Source of the DNA: Clostridioides difficile CD160
GTDB taxonomy: Bacteria > Bacillota > Clostridia > Peptostreptococcales > Peptostreptococcaceae
Direction: 5' to 3'
Assembly (NCBI RefSeq): GCF_000449425.2
Contig: NZ_AVHW01000048.1
Span: forward strand, 1-64,000
Length of the DNA stretch: 64,000 bases
The translations under genes and the position numbers were made by a program. The notes under the pieces are model-generated. The model did not search any database and was not told where the DNA came from. It saw only the letters and a program-made list of their open reading frames with translations. Positions 18,599 through 27,218 of this stretch are shown here, in pieces (position 1 is the stretch's first letter; each line of letters starts with the position of its first letter).

Positions 18599-18619
18599 AT
18601 TTTCATTAGAGATGAAAAT
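18599..18619. promoter_or_regulatory. Hairpin in the codY leader
   Basis: ATTTTCAT (18599-18606) and ATGAAAAT (18612-18619) form a perfect 8-bp inverted repeat 59 bases before codY. The ATTTTC and GAAAAT halves resemble halves of the CodY box but with the wrong spacing, so autoregulation is only a possibility. A weak promoter (TTGAAA 18539-18544, 17 bases, TAATCT 18562-18567) lies upstream. Confidence 0.3.
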
Positions 18620-18677
18620 AATATTAGAAAATATAAAAGGTTATTAAAAGGCCTAAATTTCATGAGGAGATGATTAA

Positions 18678-19463
18678 ATGGCAAGTGAAGTGTTACAAAA
18701 AACAAGGAAAATAAATAAAACATTACAAACAAGTGGTGGAAGTAGTGTCTCTTTTGATTTACTGGCCGGAGCATTAGGAGATGTTTTAAATTCTAATGTT
18801 TATGTAGTAAGTGCAAAAGGTAAAGTATTAGGTCTTCATTTAAATGATGCTCAAGACAGTTCAGTTATAGAAGATGAGTATACTAAACAAAAGAAATTTT
18901 CAGATGAATATACTCAAAATGTATTAAAGATTGATGAGACATTAGAAAATTTAAATGGTGAAAAGATATTGGAAATTTTTCCAGAAGAACATGGAAGATT
19001 ACAAAAATATACTACAGTAGTACCAATCTTAGGTAGCGGTCAAAGACTTGGAACATTAGTACTTTCAAGATATTCAGCTTCATTTAATGATGATGATTTA
19101 GTAATAGCTGAATACAGTGCGACTGTTGTTGGTCTTGAGATATTAAGAGCAATAGGTGAAGAGTTAGAAGAAGAAATGAGAAAGAAAGCTGTAGTTCAAA
19201 TGGCAATAGGCACTCTGTCCTACTCCGAACTTGAAGCAGTTGAACATATTTTTGCTGAATTAGATGGTAAAGAAGGTTTACTTGTTGCAAGTAAGATAGC
19301 TGATAGAGTTGGTATAACTAGATCAGTAATAGTAAATGCACTTAGAAAATTTGAGAGTGCAGGTGTGATAGAATCAAGATCATTAGGTATGAAAGGTACT
19401 CATATAAGAATACTTAATGATAAACTTACAGATGAATTGAAAAAATTAAAAAACAATCAATAA
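18678..19463 (+). CDS. codY: GTP- and branched-chain-amino-acid-sensing pleiotropic regulator CodY
   Basis: A 261-residue global regulator that represses many nutrient and toxin-related genes when isoleucine, leucine, valine and GTP are plentiful. The GAF-like effector domain covers about 1-155 ([22 protein letters not shown] at its end region) and the winged helix-turn-helix recognition segment is [23 protein letters not shown]. Length is the family standard. GAGGAGATG precedes the ATG. A compact terminator follows. BrnQ at the start of the window transports the amino acids that CodY senses. Confidence 0.97.
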   Translation: MASEVLQKTRKINKTLQTSGGSSVSFDLLAGALGDVLNSNVYVVSAKGKVLGLHLNDAQDSSVIEDEYTKQKKFSDEYTQNVLKIDETLENLNGEKILEIFPEEHGRLQKYTTVVPILGSGQRLGTLVLSRYSASFNDDDLVIAEYSATVVGLEILRAIGEELEEEMRKKAVVQMAIGTLSYSELEAVEHIFAELDGKEGLLVASKIADRVGITRSVIVNALRKFESAGVIESRSLGMKGTHIRILNDKLTDELKKLKNNQ

Positions 19464-19491
19464 TCTATATTTTTTATAGATTGAGATTAGG

Positions 19492-19523
19492 AAAGGTATC
19501 TATTTCAAATAGATACCTTTTTT
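19492..19523 (+). terminator. codY terminator
   Basis: A 14-base inverted repeat with a 1-base centre, 19492-19505 with 19507-19520, runs into TTTTTT. It is A/T symmetric and could work in both directions. Confidence 0.85.
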
Positions 19524-19581
19524 AGACGAATTATTGAAATAATTATAGAATAAGTATTTTAATCAAAAAAGGAGTGAGGAG

Positions 19582-20847
19582 ATGCCTTTAGCAGATAAAA
19601 TAAGACCAAAAACAATGAATGATGTAATAGGTCAAAGTCATATAATAGGTAATGGCAAAATATTGTCTAAGATATTACAATCTAATTTTTTACCAAATAT
19701 GATATTTTTTGGTCCTCCAGGTGTTGGTAAAACCACAGTAGCAGAAATAATAGCAGAAAAAAGCAATAAAAATTTCTATAAAATAAATGCTACGAATTCA
19801 TCTCTAGAAGATATAAAAAAGGTAATATCAGAACTTGGAAGTATAAATAATATAAATGGAGTTTTGTTATATATAGATGAAATACAAAGCTTTAATAAAA
19901 AACAACAACAATCAATATTAGAATTTATGGAAAATGGAAGTATAACCTTAATTGCTAGTACCACAGAAAATCCATACCATTATGTGTATAAAGCTCTTTT
20001 AAGCAGGTCTACTGTGTTTGAATTTAAACCTTTAGAGAAGTTTGATATAGAAAAAGGTTTGGAAAGAGCTATTGAAGTATTAAATGAAGAAAGTTATATG
20101 GATATTGAATGTAATAAGGATGCAATTGAAGATATAGCTATTCTTTCTGATGGAGATATGAGAAGAGCTTTGAATATTTTGGAAATGGTAGTTTATTCAA
20201 CTAAACCAAATAAAGATAATATAACTCATATAGATTCAGATGTAATACAGTCATCTACCTTTAATAAGATTATAAACTATGATAAAAATGGTGATAGTCA
20301 TTATGACATTTTAAGTGCATTTCAAAAATCTATAAGAGGAAGTGACCCTCAAGCGTCTATACATTATCTAGCAAGACTTATAAAAGGTGGAGATTTGATA
20401 AGTATATGTAGAAGACTTTTGGTAATAGCAAGTGAAGATATAGGTTTAGCTTACCCAAATGCTATTATGATTGTAAAGGCATGTGTAGATTCAGCTATGC
20501 AACTTGGATTTCCAGAAGCAAAAATACCACTGGCAGAAGCTACTATTCTTTTAGCTACATCTCCAAAATCTAATTCTGCATGTATAGCAATAATGAAAGC
20601 TATGGATGAATTGGATAAAGAGTTTGTTAAGGACATACCAAACAGTATAAAAGATGCACATTATTCTGGTTCTAAAGATATAGGTAGAGGTTGTGGGTAC
20701 AAATATCCTCATAACTTTAAAAATCATTATGTAAAGCAACAGTATTTACCAGATAGTATAAAAGATAGTATCTACTACATACCACAAGAAAATAAAACTG
20801 AGACAAATATAAAGAAATATTTAGAATATCTAGATAGTGATTTTTAA
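19582..20847 (+). CDS. rarA: Replication-associated recombination protein RarA (MgsA family AAA+ ATPase)
   Basis: A 421-residue clamp-loader-like ATPase that acts at stalled replication forks. LADKIRPKTMNDVIGQSHIIG opens the protein as in all RarA/WRNIP1 members, followed by Walker A GPPGVGKT (44-51), Walker B LLYIDEIQSF, sensor 1 IASTTENPYH and the C-terminal tetramerisation domain (SIRGSDPQASIHYLARLI, ASEDIGLAYPNA). The ATG follows AAAAAAGGAGTGAGGAG. It is monocistronic or grouped with the GNAT gene 30 bases downstream. Confidence 0.93.
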   Translation: MPLADKIRPKTMNDVIGQSHIIGNGKILSKILQSNFLPNMIFFGPPGVGKTTVAEIIAEKSNKNFYKINATNSSLEDIKKVISELGSINNINGVLLYIDEIQSFNKKQQQSILEFMENGSITLIASTTENPYHYVYKALLSRSTVFEFKPLEKFDIEKGLERAIEVLNEESYMDIECNKDAIEDIAILSDGDMRRALNILEMVVYSTKPNKDNITHIDSDVIQSSTFNKIINYDKNGDSHYDILSAFQKSIRGSDPQASIHYLARLIKGGDLISICRRLLVIASEDIGLAYPNAIMIVKACVDSAMQLGFPEAKIPLAEATILLATSPKSNSACIAIMKAMDELDKEFVKDIPNSIKDAHYSGSKDIGRGCGYKYPHNFKNHYVKQQYLPDSIKDSIYYIPQENKTETNIKKYLEYLDSDF

Positions 20848-20877
20848 ACTGAACGTTATGTATCGGGGGTAGATATT

Positions 20878-21648
20878 ATGATTATAAGACTTAATTCAAC
20901 TTACCATAGTAGAGTTATGAAATACTTAAAAAGAGAACCTGAGTACAATTTGTTTATAATAGGAGATATCGAAAGATATGGATATGGGCATAATTTTTTA
21001 AATATCTGGGGAGATATAGATGAAAAGGGTGAGATAAGGGCAATATTACTTAAATATTTTGAGTTTATGATGTTTTATTCTGATGGAGAATATGATGTTG
21101 AAGGTTTTTATAATCTACTTTGTAATACTAATTATGAAGAAATTTCTGGTAAAATATGTGTTGTAGGAGCTTTAGCTAATAGATTGGGACTTAATAATTT
21201 AAAGACAGTTGATTTTTGTAAACTTCAAACTAGAAAGTTTTTGGTGGATAATAACTGTAGTGAAAAGATAAAAAAGATTAGGCTGGGAAATCTTAAAAAG
21301 ACAGTAAGACTTTATGATTTGATAGATGAATTTCACAGTACGACTTTAGATAATTTAAAAAATGGATTGAGGACAGGTAGAGGGTATTGTATAGAGATTA
21401 ACAAACAAGTAGTATCCATGGCAAAGAGTACTTCAGAAAATAAAACTCATGCAATGATAATTGGAGTAGGTACACATCCAAAGTATAGAGCTAGAGGACT
21501 TGCTACAAAGTGCCTTATTAAACTATGTTCAGAACTCCTAAGAGAAAATAAAATACCTTGTTTGTTTTATGATAATGAAGAAGCTGGAAAGATATATAAA
21601 AAGCTAGGATTTGAGAACATTGGAAAATGGGGTATTTATTCAAAATAA
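20878..21648 (+). CDS. GNAT family N-acetyltransferase, two-domain
   Basis: A 256-residue protein. The C-terminal half is a GNAT domain with acetyl-CoA motif A (GVGTHPKYRARGLATKCL, about residues 200-217) and a following motif B (YKKLGFENIGKWGI). The N-terminal half is a second, degenerate GNAT-like domain as in FR47-type enzymes. The substrate is unknown. The start follows GGGGG. It is 30 bases downstream of rarA and probably shares its transcript. Confidence 0.78.
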   Translation: MIIRLNSTYHSRVMKYLKREPEYNLFIIGDIERYGYGHNFLNIWGDIDEKGEIRAILLKYFEFMMFYSDGEYDVEGFYNLLCNTNYEEISGKICVVGALANRLGLNNLKTVDFCKLQTRKFLVDNNCSEKIKKIRLGNLKKTVRLYDLIDEFHSTTLDNLKNGLRTGRGYCIEINKQVVSMAKSTSENKTHAMIIGVGTHPKYRARGLATKCLIKLCSELLRENKIPCLFYDNEEAGKIYKKLGFENIGKWGIYSK

Positions 21649-21665
21649 AAAATTTCAAATTAATC

Positions 21666-21720
21666 TTGACAAAATTAGTAGGGTATAATAAAATTATGTT
21701 GAAAGTAATTCCTACTAAAT
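21666..21720 (+). promoter_or_regulatory. isc operon promoter with flanking dyad
   Basis: TTGACA (21666-21671) and TAAAAT (21689-21694) are 17 bases apart. AATTAGTAGG (21673-21682), in the spacer, pairs with CCTACTAAAT (21711-21720) with one mismatch, so a dyad brackets the -10 and start site. This placement suits autorepression by the Rrf2-family IscR encoded next. The exact TATAAT at 21684-21689 is only 12 bases from the -35 and is not the likely -10. Confidence 0.6.
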
Positions 21721-21757
21721 CAGTATGAATTAGATTTCTATATAGAGGTGATAATAT

Positions 21758-22204
21758 ATGAAGTTGTCTACGAAAGGTAGATATGGATTAAAAGCAATGT
21801 TTGAATTAGCATTAAATCAAGATAATGGACCAGTATCATTAAAATTTATTGCTAAGAAACAGAAAATATCAGATCAGTACTTAGAACAAATATTTTCATC
21901 TTTAAAAAAATCAGGTCTAGTAAAAAGTGTAAGAGGTGCTCAAGGAGGATATTTGCTTTCAAAGAATGCTGAAGACATAACAGTAGGTGATATACTTGTA
22001 GTATTAGAAGGACCAGTTGCATTGTCTGACTGTGTACTAGATGAAGATGTATGTGAAAACTCAAACATGTGTGTAACGAAAATAGTTTGGGAAAAGATGA
22101 AAAAGGGTATAGAAGATGTTATAGATTCAATTACTCTAAAAGATATGATAAATGACTATAACAAAAATAAATTAGAAAATGATATAACAAATATTAAAAA
22201 ATAG
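21758..22204 (+). CDS. iscR: Rrf2-family Fe-S regulator IscR
   Basis: A 148-residue winged-helix regulator. The N-terminal MKLSTKGRYGLKAM and the recognition region ISDQYLEQIFSSLKKSGLVKSVRGAQGGY are classic Rrf2/IscR, and C92, C99 and C105 match the spacing of the IscR cluster-ligating cysteines. In the holo form such proteins repress Fe-S assembly genes. It starts the isc operon, 17 bases before iscS, behind a promoter with a dyad that could be its own site. Confidence 0.92.
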   Translation: MKLSTKGRYGLKAMFELALNQDNGPVSLKFIAKKQKISDQYLEQIFSSLKKSGLVKSVRGAQGGYLLSKNAEDITVGDILVVLEGPVALSDCVLDEDVCENSNMCVTKIVWEKMKKGIEDVIDSITLKDMINDYNKNKLENDITNIKK

Positions 22205-22221
22205 ATTTGGAGATGAATGTA

Positions 22222-23415
22222 ATGGAAAAAAGAAGATTGTATATGGATTATTCTGCAACAACACCTGTTAAAAAAGAAGTATTAGATGCAATGATGCCAT
22301 ACTTAACAGATTATTTTGGTAATGCATCTAGTTTTCACACATTCGGAAGAGAAGCAAAAGATGCATTAGATAAAGCAAGAGAACAAGTAGCAGACCTTAT
22401 AAACGCTGAACCTAGTGAAGTGTATTTTACAGCTGGTGGTTCAGAAAGTGACAACTGGACATTAGAAGGTGTAGCTTATGCTAATAAAAATAAAGGCAAT
22501 CATATAATAACTTCAAAGATAGAGCACCATGCGATACTTCATACATGTGAATACTTAGCAAAACATCACGGATTTGAAATAACTTATTTGGATGTTGATA
22601 GTGAAGGAAAAGTAGATTTAAAGGAATTAGAAGATTCCATAAAAGATACTACTATACTTATAAGTATAATGTTTGCAAATAATGAAATAGGAACTATACA
22701 ACCTATTAAAGAAATATCTGAGATAGCTAAAAAACACAAGATATTATTCCACACTGATGCAGTACAAGCTACAGGTAATATTCCAGTAGATGTTAAAGAA
22801 CTAGGAATAGACTTGATGAGTATGTCTTCACATAAAATATATGGACCAAAGGGTGTAGGAGCTTTATACATAAGAAAAGGTGTAAGACTTCATAACTTTG
22901 TTCATGGTGGAGCACAAGAAAAAAGTAAAAGAGCTGGTACAGAGAATATACCTGCAATAGTTGGATATGGAAAAGCAGCAGAATTAGCTAAAGCAAATAT
23001 GCAAAATCATGTAGAGACTTTAACTCGTCTTAGAAATAAGCTAATAGATGGTGTGTTAGAAAGAATACCTTATACAAGAATAAATGGTAGTTTAGAAAAT
23101 AGACTTCCAGGAAATGCAAACTTTGCATTTCAATTTATAGAAGGTGAAGGAATACTTTTATTATTAGATATGCTAGGAATTGCTGGTTCAAGCGGTTCTG
23201 CTTGTACTTCTGGTTCATTAGACCCTTCACATGTACTTCTTGCAATAGGTTTACCACATGAAATAGCACATGGTTCATTAAGACTTACAGTTGGAGATTT
23301 TACAACAGATGATGATATAGATTATATATTAGAGAATTTACCAAATGTTATAGAAAGACTTAGAAGTATGTCACCACTTTATGATGATGCGAAGAAACAA
23401 GGCTTAGTAAAGTAG
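22222..23415 (+). CDS. iscS: Cysteine desulfurase IscS
   Basis: A 397-residue PLP-dependent enzyme that removes sulfur from cysteine and passes it as persulfide to the scaffold protein and to tRNA thiolation enzymes. The PLP lysine lies in SSHKIYGPKG, the PLP-contacting histidine in EHHAILH, and the mobile active-site cysteine in GSACTSGS. The ATG at 22222 is chosen because GGAG lies 10 bases upstream; an ATG at 22213 lies almost on top of it. Besides iscU, MnmA encoded nearby is a likely sulfur acceptor. Confidence 0.95.
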   Translation: MEKRRLYMDYSATTPVKKEVLDAMMPYLTDYFGNASSFHTFGREAKDALDKAREQVADLINAEPSEVYFTAGGSESDNWTLEGVAYANKNKGNHIITSKIEHHAILHTCEYLAKHHGFEITYLDVDSEGKVDLKELEDSIKDTTILISIMFANNEIGTIQPIKEISEIAKKHKILFHTDAVQATGNIPVDVKELGIDLMSMSSHKIYGPKGVGALYIRKGVRLHNFVHGGAQEKSKRAGTENIPAIVGYGKAAELAKANMQNHVETLTRLRNKLIDGVLERIPYTRINGSLENRLPGNANFAFQFIEGEGILLLLDMLGIAGSSGSACTSGSLDPSHVLLAIGLPHEIAHGSLRLTVGDFTTDDDIDYILENLPNVIERLRSMSPLYDDAKKQGLVK

Positions 23416-23468
23416 ACAGAGAGATAAAACATAAAAAATAGACATAAATTGAGTAGGAGGAAAAAATA

Positions 23469-23909
23469 ATGCAATATAGTGATAAAGTTATGGAACATTT
23501 TATGAATCCAAGAAATATGGGAGAAATTGATAATGCAAGTGGTGTAGGTGAAGTTGGAAACCCTACATGTGGAGATATAATGAAGATATTTTTAGACATA
23601 GAAGGAGACATAATCAAGGATGTTAAGTTTAAGACATTTGGCTGTGGTTCAGCTATAGCAAGTTCTTCTATGGCAACTGAAATGATAAAAGGTAAAACTA
23701 TAGCAGATGCATTAGAACTTACAAATAAAGCTGTTGCTGAAGCTTTAGATGGTTTACCACCAGTAAAGATGCATTGTTCAGTTTTAGCAGAACAAGCTGT
23801 AAAAGCAGCTCTTATAGATTATGCTCAAAAGAATAATATTCATATACCAGAATTAGATGGATATGTTATAGATGATGCTCATGACCATGATGTTGAGGAA
23901 GAAGAATAA
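23469..23909 (+). CDS. iscU: Fe-S cluster scaffold protein IscU/NifU N-terminal type
   Basis: A 146-residue scaffold on which Fe-S clusters are built from IscS-derived sulfur. The three ligand cysteines are C34 (PTCGD, with the exchange-promoting aspartate D36), C59 (FGCGSAIASSS) and C103 (MHCSVLAEQA). It ends in a His/Asp/Glu-rich tail (HDHDVEEEE) not essential in the family. AGGAGG precedes the ATG. It is the last gene of the isc operon and is followed by the hairpin discussed for the downstream surface-protein gene. The symbol nifU is also in use for this gene. Confidence 0.94.
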   Translation: MQYSDKVMEHFMNPRNMGEIDNASGVGEVGNPTCGDIMKIFLDIEGDIIKDVKFKTFGCGSAIASSSMATEMIKGKTIADALELTNKAVAEALDGLPPVKMHCSVLAEQAVKAALIDYAQKNNIHIPELDGYVIDDAHDHDVEEEE

Positions 23910-23937
23910 AAATAAGGAATAATTTTCCAAAAATTGG

Positions 23938-23966
23938 TTTAAAACAATTTTAAAAAAGTGTATAAT
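23938..23966 (+). promoter_or_regulatory. Possible promoter reading into the switch region
   Basis: TTTAAA (23938-23943) and TATAAT (23961-23966) are 17 bases apart. The -10 is perfect, the -35 matches at three of six positions. Transcription would begin near 23973, ten bases before the left repeat of the candidate invertible element, and continue towards the surface-protein gene. Confidence 0.4.
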
Positions 23967-23982
23967 GATGTAGTAAAGAAAA

Positions 23983-24197
23983 ATAGCCGTTTTCACGAAA
24001 ATGGCTATTTTTTATTGCCAAGATTCCTTGTTTTAACCCGTTTTATAAATTAATTTAATAATAAAAAATATACACTTCTATAATCTCTAAACAATAAGAA
24101 TATAATAAATCCCAGCAAATCAATCGTTTAGAAGGTTTTCATATATAAATATATTTTCAAAGAAATTATCTAAAAATGCTATTTTCGTGAAAAAGGC
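23983..24197. repeat. Candidate invertible DNA switch with inverted recombination-like sites
   Basis: The left site (23983-24008) is ATAGCC-G-TTTTC, centre AC, GAAAA-T-GGCTAT, a 12-bp hairpin followed by TTTTT (24009-24013). The right site (24178-24197) is GC-TA-TTTTC, centre GT, GAAAA-A-GGC. The reverse complement of the left site matches the right over 20-21 bases with two mismatches; aligned directly there are five mismatches, including both centre bases. The centres are about 194 bp apart. The segment between holds no gene, only AT-rich sequence with weak -10-like elements on both strands. In the orientation given, the left site is an intrinsic terminator; inversion would replace its right arm with GAAAATAGCATTTTTA and shorten the stem to about six contiguous pairs. 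An alternative reading is simply an iscU terminator with a diverged copy. Confidence 0.55.
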
Positions 24198-24234
24198 ACA
24201 TTTCAAATTAAAAACACTATTAGGGGGAAAAATT

Positions 24235-27069
24235 ATGAAAGTACCAAAGAAAATAGCAGCAATTCTTACTATATCATTAGTAGTTAGCAGTGTAACAGTA
24301 GGCATATCAAATGCTCAAACGAACAGTGACACACTTAAAGGTTCTGGTAGATGGGAGACTGCTATACAAATAAGTAAAAAAGGATGGGATACATCTAAAA
24401 ATGTAATATTAGTAAATGATAATACTATAGTGGATGCATTGACTGCAACTCCTTTTGCAAGTTCTAAAAATGCACCAATTCTTTTAACACAAAATAATAA
24501 ATTAGATGATAGAACGAAGGCTGAAATAATAAGATTAAAAGCCGAAAAAGTATACTTAATAGGTGGAGTAAAAACTCTGGGTTCAGAAGTAGAAGCTCAA
24601 TTAAAATCTCTAAAAATTGATACAGAAAGAATATCTGGAAATGATAGGTATCAAACATCTTTAGAATTAGCTAAAAAATTAGATGAATCTCTTGGAAGAA
24701 AAACTACTAGTAATATTTCAAAAATAGTTGTTGTTAATGGTGAAAAAGGTCTAGCTGACGCAGTAAGTGTAGGAGCAGCAGCAGCTCAAAATAAAATGCC
24801 AATAATACTTTCTAGTCCAAATGAGGGTATAAAATTATCGAGTCAATTTATAAAAGATAAAGGTATAAAAACATCTTATGTAATTGGTGGTGTAAAGTCA
24901 ATCTCAGAAGCAACAAAAAATACTTTACCTAGTCCTAAAAGATTGTCAGGAAATGATAGAAATGAAACTAATGCTGCTGTTATAAGAGGTCTATACGAGA
25001 CAAAAGAGTTGAAAAATGCATATATAACAAAAGATGGTATGAATAAACAAGGTGACCTTATAGACTCACTAGCAGTAGGTTCACTAGCAGCAAAAAATAA
25101 TTCTCCAGTAGTTTTAGTTGGAAACAAGTTAAATAAAGAACAAGAAAAAGTATTGAATACTAAAAGCTTAAAAACAATCACACAGGTTGGAGGCTCAGGT
25201 AATGAAAATGCTTTTTCTGAAATAAAAAAATCACAATCTACAACAGTATATGAAGTTAAAAACTTAGAAGAATTAAAAACAGCCTTAGTTAAGGCTGATG
25301 CAAATGATGTTATAAATGTTAAGCCATCAGGAACTATATCAAATGATTTATCATTAAGTACTAATAATTCAATTTCTGTAAATTTAAACGGTACATATAC
25401 AGGGACTATAGTAGTAACTGCTCCAAATGCAGATATAGTTAATAAAGGGACAATAAGTAAAGTATTAGTTAAAGACAGTAAAGGTGGAACAATAATAAAT
25501 GAAAGTGGAGCAAAAATAGAAAAAGTAGAGATACAAAATAATTCTAGTAATGTTGTAGTTAAGAATAATGGTAAAATAACAAATATAAAAAATGATGCAA
25601 CAGGAACAAATATAAAAAATGAAGGAACAATAACTGATAAAGTAGAAGGTTCTCAGAGTCCAAGTATAGATGGTACTAAACCAGGTGGAAGTTCATCTGG
25701 AGGTTCTTCATCAAGTGGAGGTAGTTCAGGTGGTGGTTCGTCTGTAAAAGACAAATTGATAACATCAATAACAGCACTTGAAGATTCAATAAAAATTCAA
25801 AATGTAGAAAATGGAACAGAGTTAAGCAGACTAAACTTACCAAAAGAGCTATCAGCAACAGTATCTGGAGTAGCTAATACTAAAGTAGGGGTAACCTGGA
25901 AAAGTACACCAGAGTATAGTCCTACAACATCAGGAACATATGTATTCAAGGCCAATTTAGCAAATGGATATAAACTATCAGAAGGATTATCACTACCAAG
26001 TATTACAGTAAAAGTAGCTGAACCTGTTAAAGTTGAGACAATAAAAATTAATAATACTGCTACATTAGAAAAAGCACTTGATTTACAAGAAGATGGTCAA
26101 ATATGGGAAATAGATGGACAAATAAATGTCGAAAAGCCAATTGTTATAAATAAAAAAATAATTATAAATGGCATTAATGATGCTGAGCTAATAAAATCTG
26201 CAGAATTTACTGATACTATACCAGGATATGAAAATATAGTGACGTTAGACAGAATAGATAATGTAGAAATAAACAATCTAAAAGTAACTGGTTTAGATTC
26301 TGATAGGATAAATAAATCAGGAATGCATGTTTATTTATCAAAAAATATTAAATTAAATAATGTAACTTTGAATAACAATAAGGGTGCAGGTCTAATAGTA
26401 AATGGCTCATCAGTAACAGCTTCAAATCTTAGAACAAGTGGAAATGGATGGTATGGAGTAAATGTAGAATATGTAAAAGCTGATGGAGTTGCAAGTGAAA
26501 CTAACGCAAACTTAACTTTGACAGATAATTGTAATATAAGTGAATATACTCCAATACAAACAGATAATTATGATAAAGATAAAGTTGTTGTTAATGGATT
26601 TGGAGAGTGTAAACTATCACAAGATTCAAAAACTGCTACTTGGGGCAAAGCTTCTATCACTATGAATGAACTTGTTAATATAACACAAGAAAATAAAATA
26701 GATGAAAATCAAGATGGTAGTATACCTAAATTTGAAAATACTGAAAATAGAACACCAGTAGAGATTACGCTAAACAAAGGTAAAAATGATTATCAGAATG
26801 TAAGAGTAAAAATAAAAGAGGAAGATGGTTCAGCAGGTTTAGGTGGAATACAATTAATTGCCAAAGATAGCAATGGAAATTGGTTTAACATAGTAAACAC
26901 AGGATGGGGTCCAATGGAAGGATTTTCATTACAAGATGCAACAACACCAGTTTATCTAGTTGGAAATACAGAAGGTACTTATAAAGTAAAAATACAGCTA
27001 GTTGATGTTAGTAATTCTAATAAAATAATAACAGAAACAACAGCATCAGTAGATGTAGTTAAGAATTAG
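24235..27069 (+). CDS. Cell-wall-anchored surface protein with three CWB2 repeats and beta-helix region
   Basis: A 944-residue exported protein. A signal peptide (1-27, cut after SNA) is followed by three CWB2 (PF04122) repeats at about 34-132, 133-236 and 237-335, with RISGNDRYQT and RLSGNDRNET marking repeat starts; these anchor C. difficile cell-wall proteins to the anionic polymer PSII. Residues 336-478 are short Asn/Gly/Val repeats suggesting a beta-solenoid. A Gly/Ser linker (about 481-503) leads to an Ig-like domain (about 505-600), a right-handed beta-helix-like region (about 615-770) and a C-terminal beta domain. The ATG at 24235 follows AGGGGG; an upstream in-frame start at 24187 lies inside the right repeat and is rejected. 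Function is unknown; adhesion or immune-exposed variability is inference. Confidence 0.88.
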   Translation: MKVPKKIAAILTISLVVSSVTVGISNAQTNSDTLKGSGRWETAIQISKKGWDTSKNVILVNDNTIVDALTATPFASSKNAPILLTQNNKLDDRTKAEIIRLKAEKVYLIGGVKTLGSEVEAQLKSLKIDTERISGNDRYQTSLELAKKLDESLGRKTTSNISKIVVVNGEKGLADAVSVGAAAAQNKMPIILSSPNEGIKLSSQFIKDKGIKTSYVIGGVKSISEATKNTLPSPKRLSGNDRNETNAAVIRGLYETKELKNAYITKDGMNKQGDLIDSLAVGSLAAKNNSPVVLVGNKLNKEQEKVLNTKSLKTITQVGGSGNENAFSEIKKSQSTTVYEVKNLEELKTALVKADANDVINVKPSGTISNDLSLSTNNSISVNLNGTYTGTIVVTAPNADIVNKGTISKVLVKDSKGGTIINESGAKIEKVEIQNNSSNVVVKNNGKITNIKNDATGTNIKNEGTITDKVEGSQSPSIDGTKPGGSSSGGSSSSGGSSGGGSSVKDKLITSITALEDSIKIQNVENGTELSRLNLPKELSATVSGVANTKVGVTWKSTPEYSPTTSGTYVFKANLANGYKLSEGLSLPSITVKVAEPVKVETIKINNTATLEKALDLQEDGQIWEIDGQINVEKPIVINKKIIINGINDAELIKSAEFTDTIPGYENIVTLDRIDNVEINNLKVTGLDSDRINKSGMHVYLSKNIKLNNVTLNNNKGAGLIVNGSSVTASNLRTSGNGWYGVNVEYVKADGVASETNANLTLTDNCNISEYTPIQTDNYDKDKVVVNGFGECKLSQDSKTATWGKASITMNELVNITQENKIDENQDGSIPKFENTENRTPVEITLNKGKNDYQNVRVKIKEEDGSAGLGGIQLIAKDSNGNWFNIVNTGWGPMEGFSLQDATTPVYLVGNTEGTYKVKIQLVDVSNSNKIITETTASVDVVKN

Positions 27070-27130
27070 TAAATAAAAAATTAACCTTAAATCTTTTAAA
27101 ATTACTTAATAATATTATTTTTTTTAGAAA

Positions 27131-27183
27131 ATAGAGCAAGCTATATTTTAAATAAATACAATGCTTGCTCTATATGGTATAAT
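27131..27183 (+). promoter_or_regulatory. mnmA extended -10 promoter beside a dyad
   Basis: ATAGAGCAAGC (27131-27141) pairs with GCTTGCTCTAT (27163-27173) around 21 bases. No T run follows, so it is a poor plus-strand terminator for the surface-protein gene. Directly after it, TGGTATAAT (27175-27183) is a perfect extended -10 that should drive mnmA from about 27190. The right arm occupies the -35/-10 spacer, so the dyad may be regulatory. Confidence 0.45.
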
Positions 27184-27218
27184 AATAAGTAATGCAAAAG
27201 ATGAGGTGAAATTTGTTT

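Noticed and set aside
21666-21689. TTGACA with the exact TATAAT at 21684-21689 as the isc promoter
   Set aside because: The spacer would be 12 bases, too short for sigma-A; TAAAAT at 21689-21694 gives 17 bases.
24014-24171. A promoter inside the candidate invertible segment pointing towards the surface-protein gene
   Set aside because: TATAAT occurs at 24079-24084 and 24101-24106 but neither has an acceptable -35. A minus-strand pair (TTGTTT 24094-24089, TATATT 24072-24067) is also weak. I therefore favour a leader-terminator mechanism over an invertible promoter.
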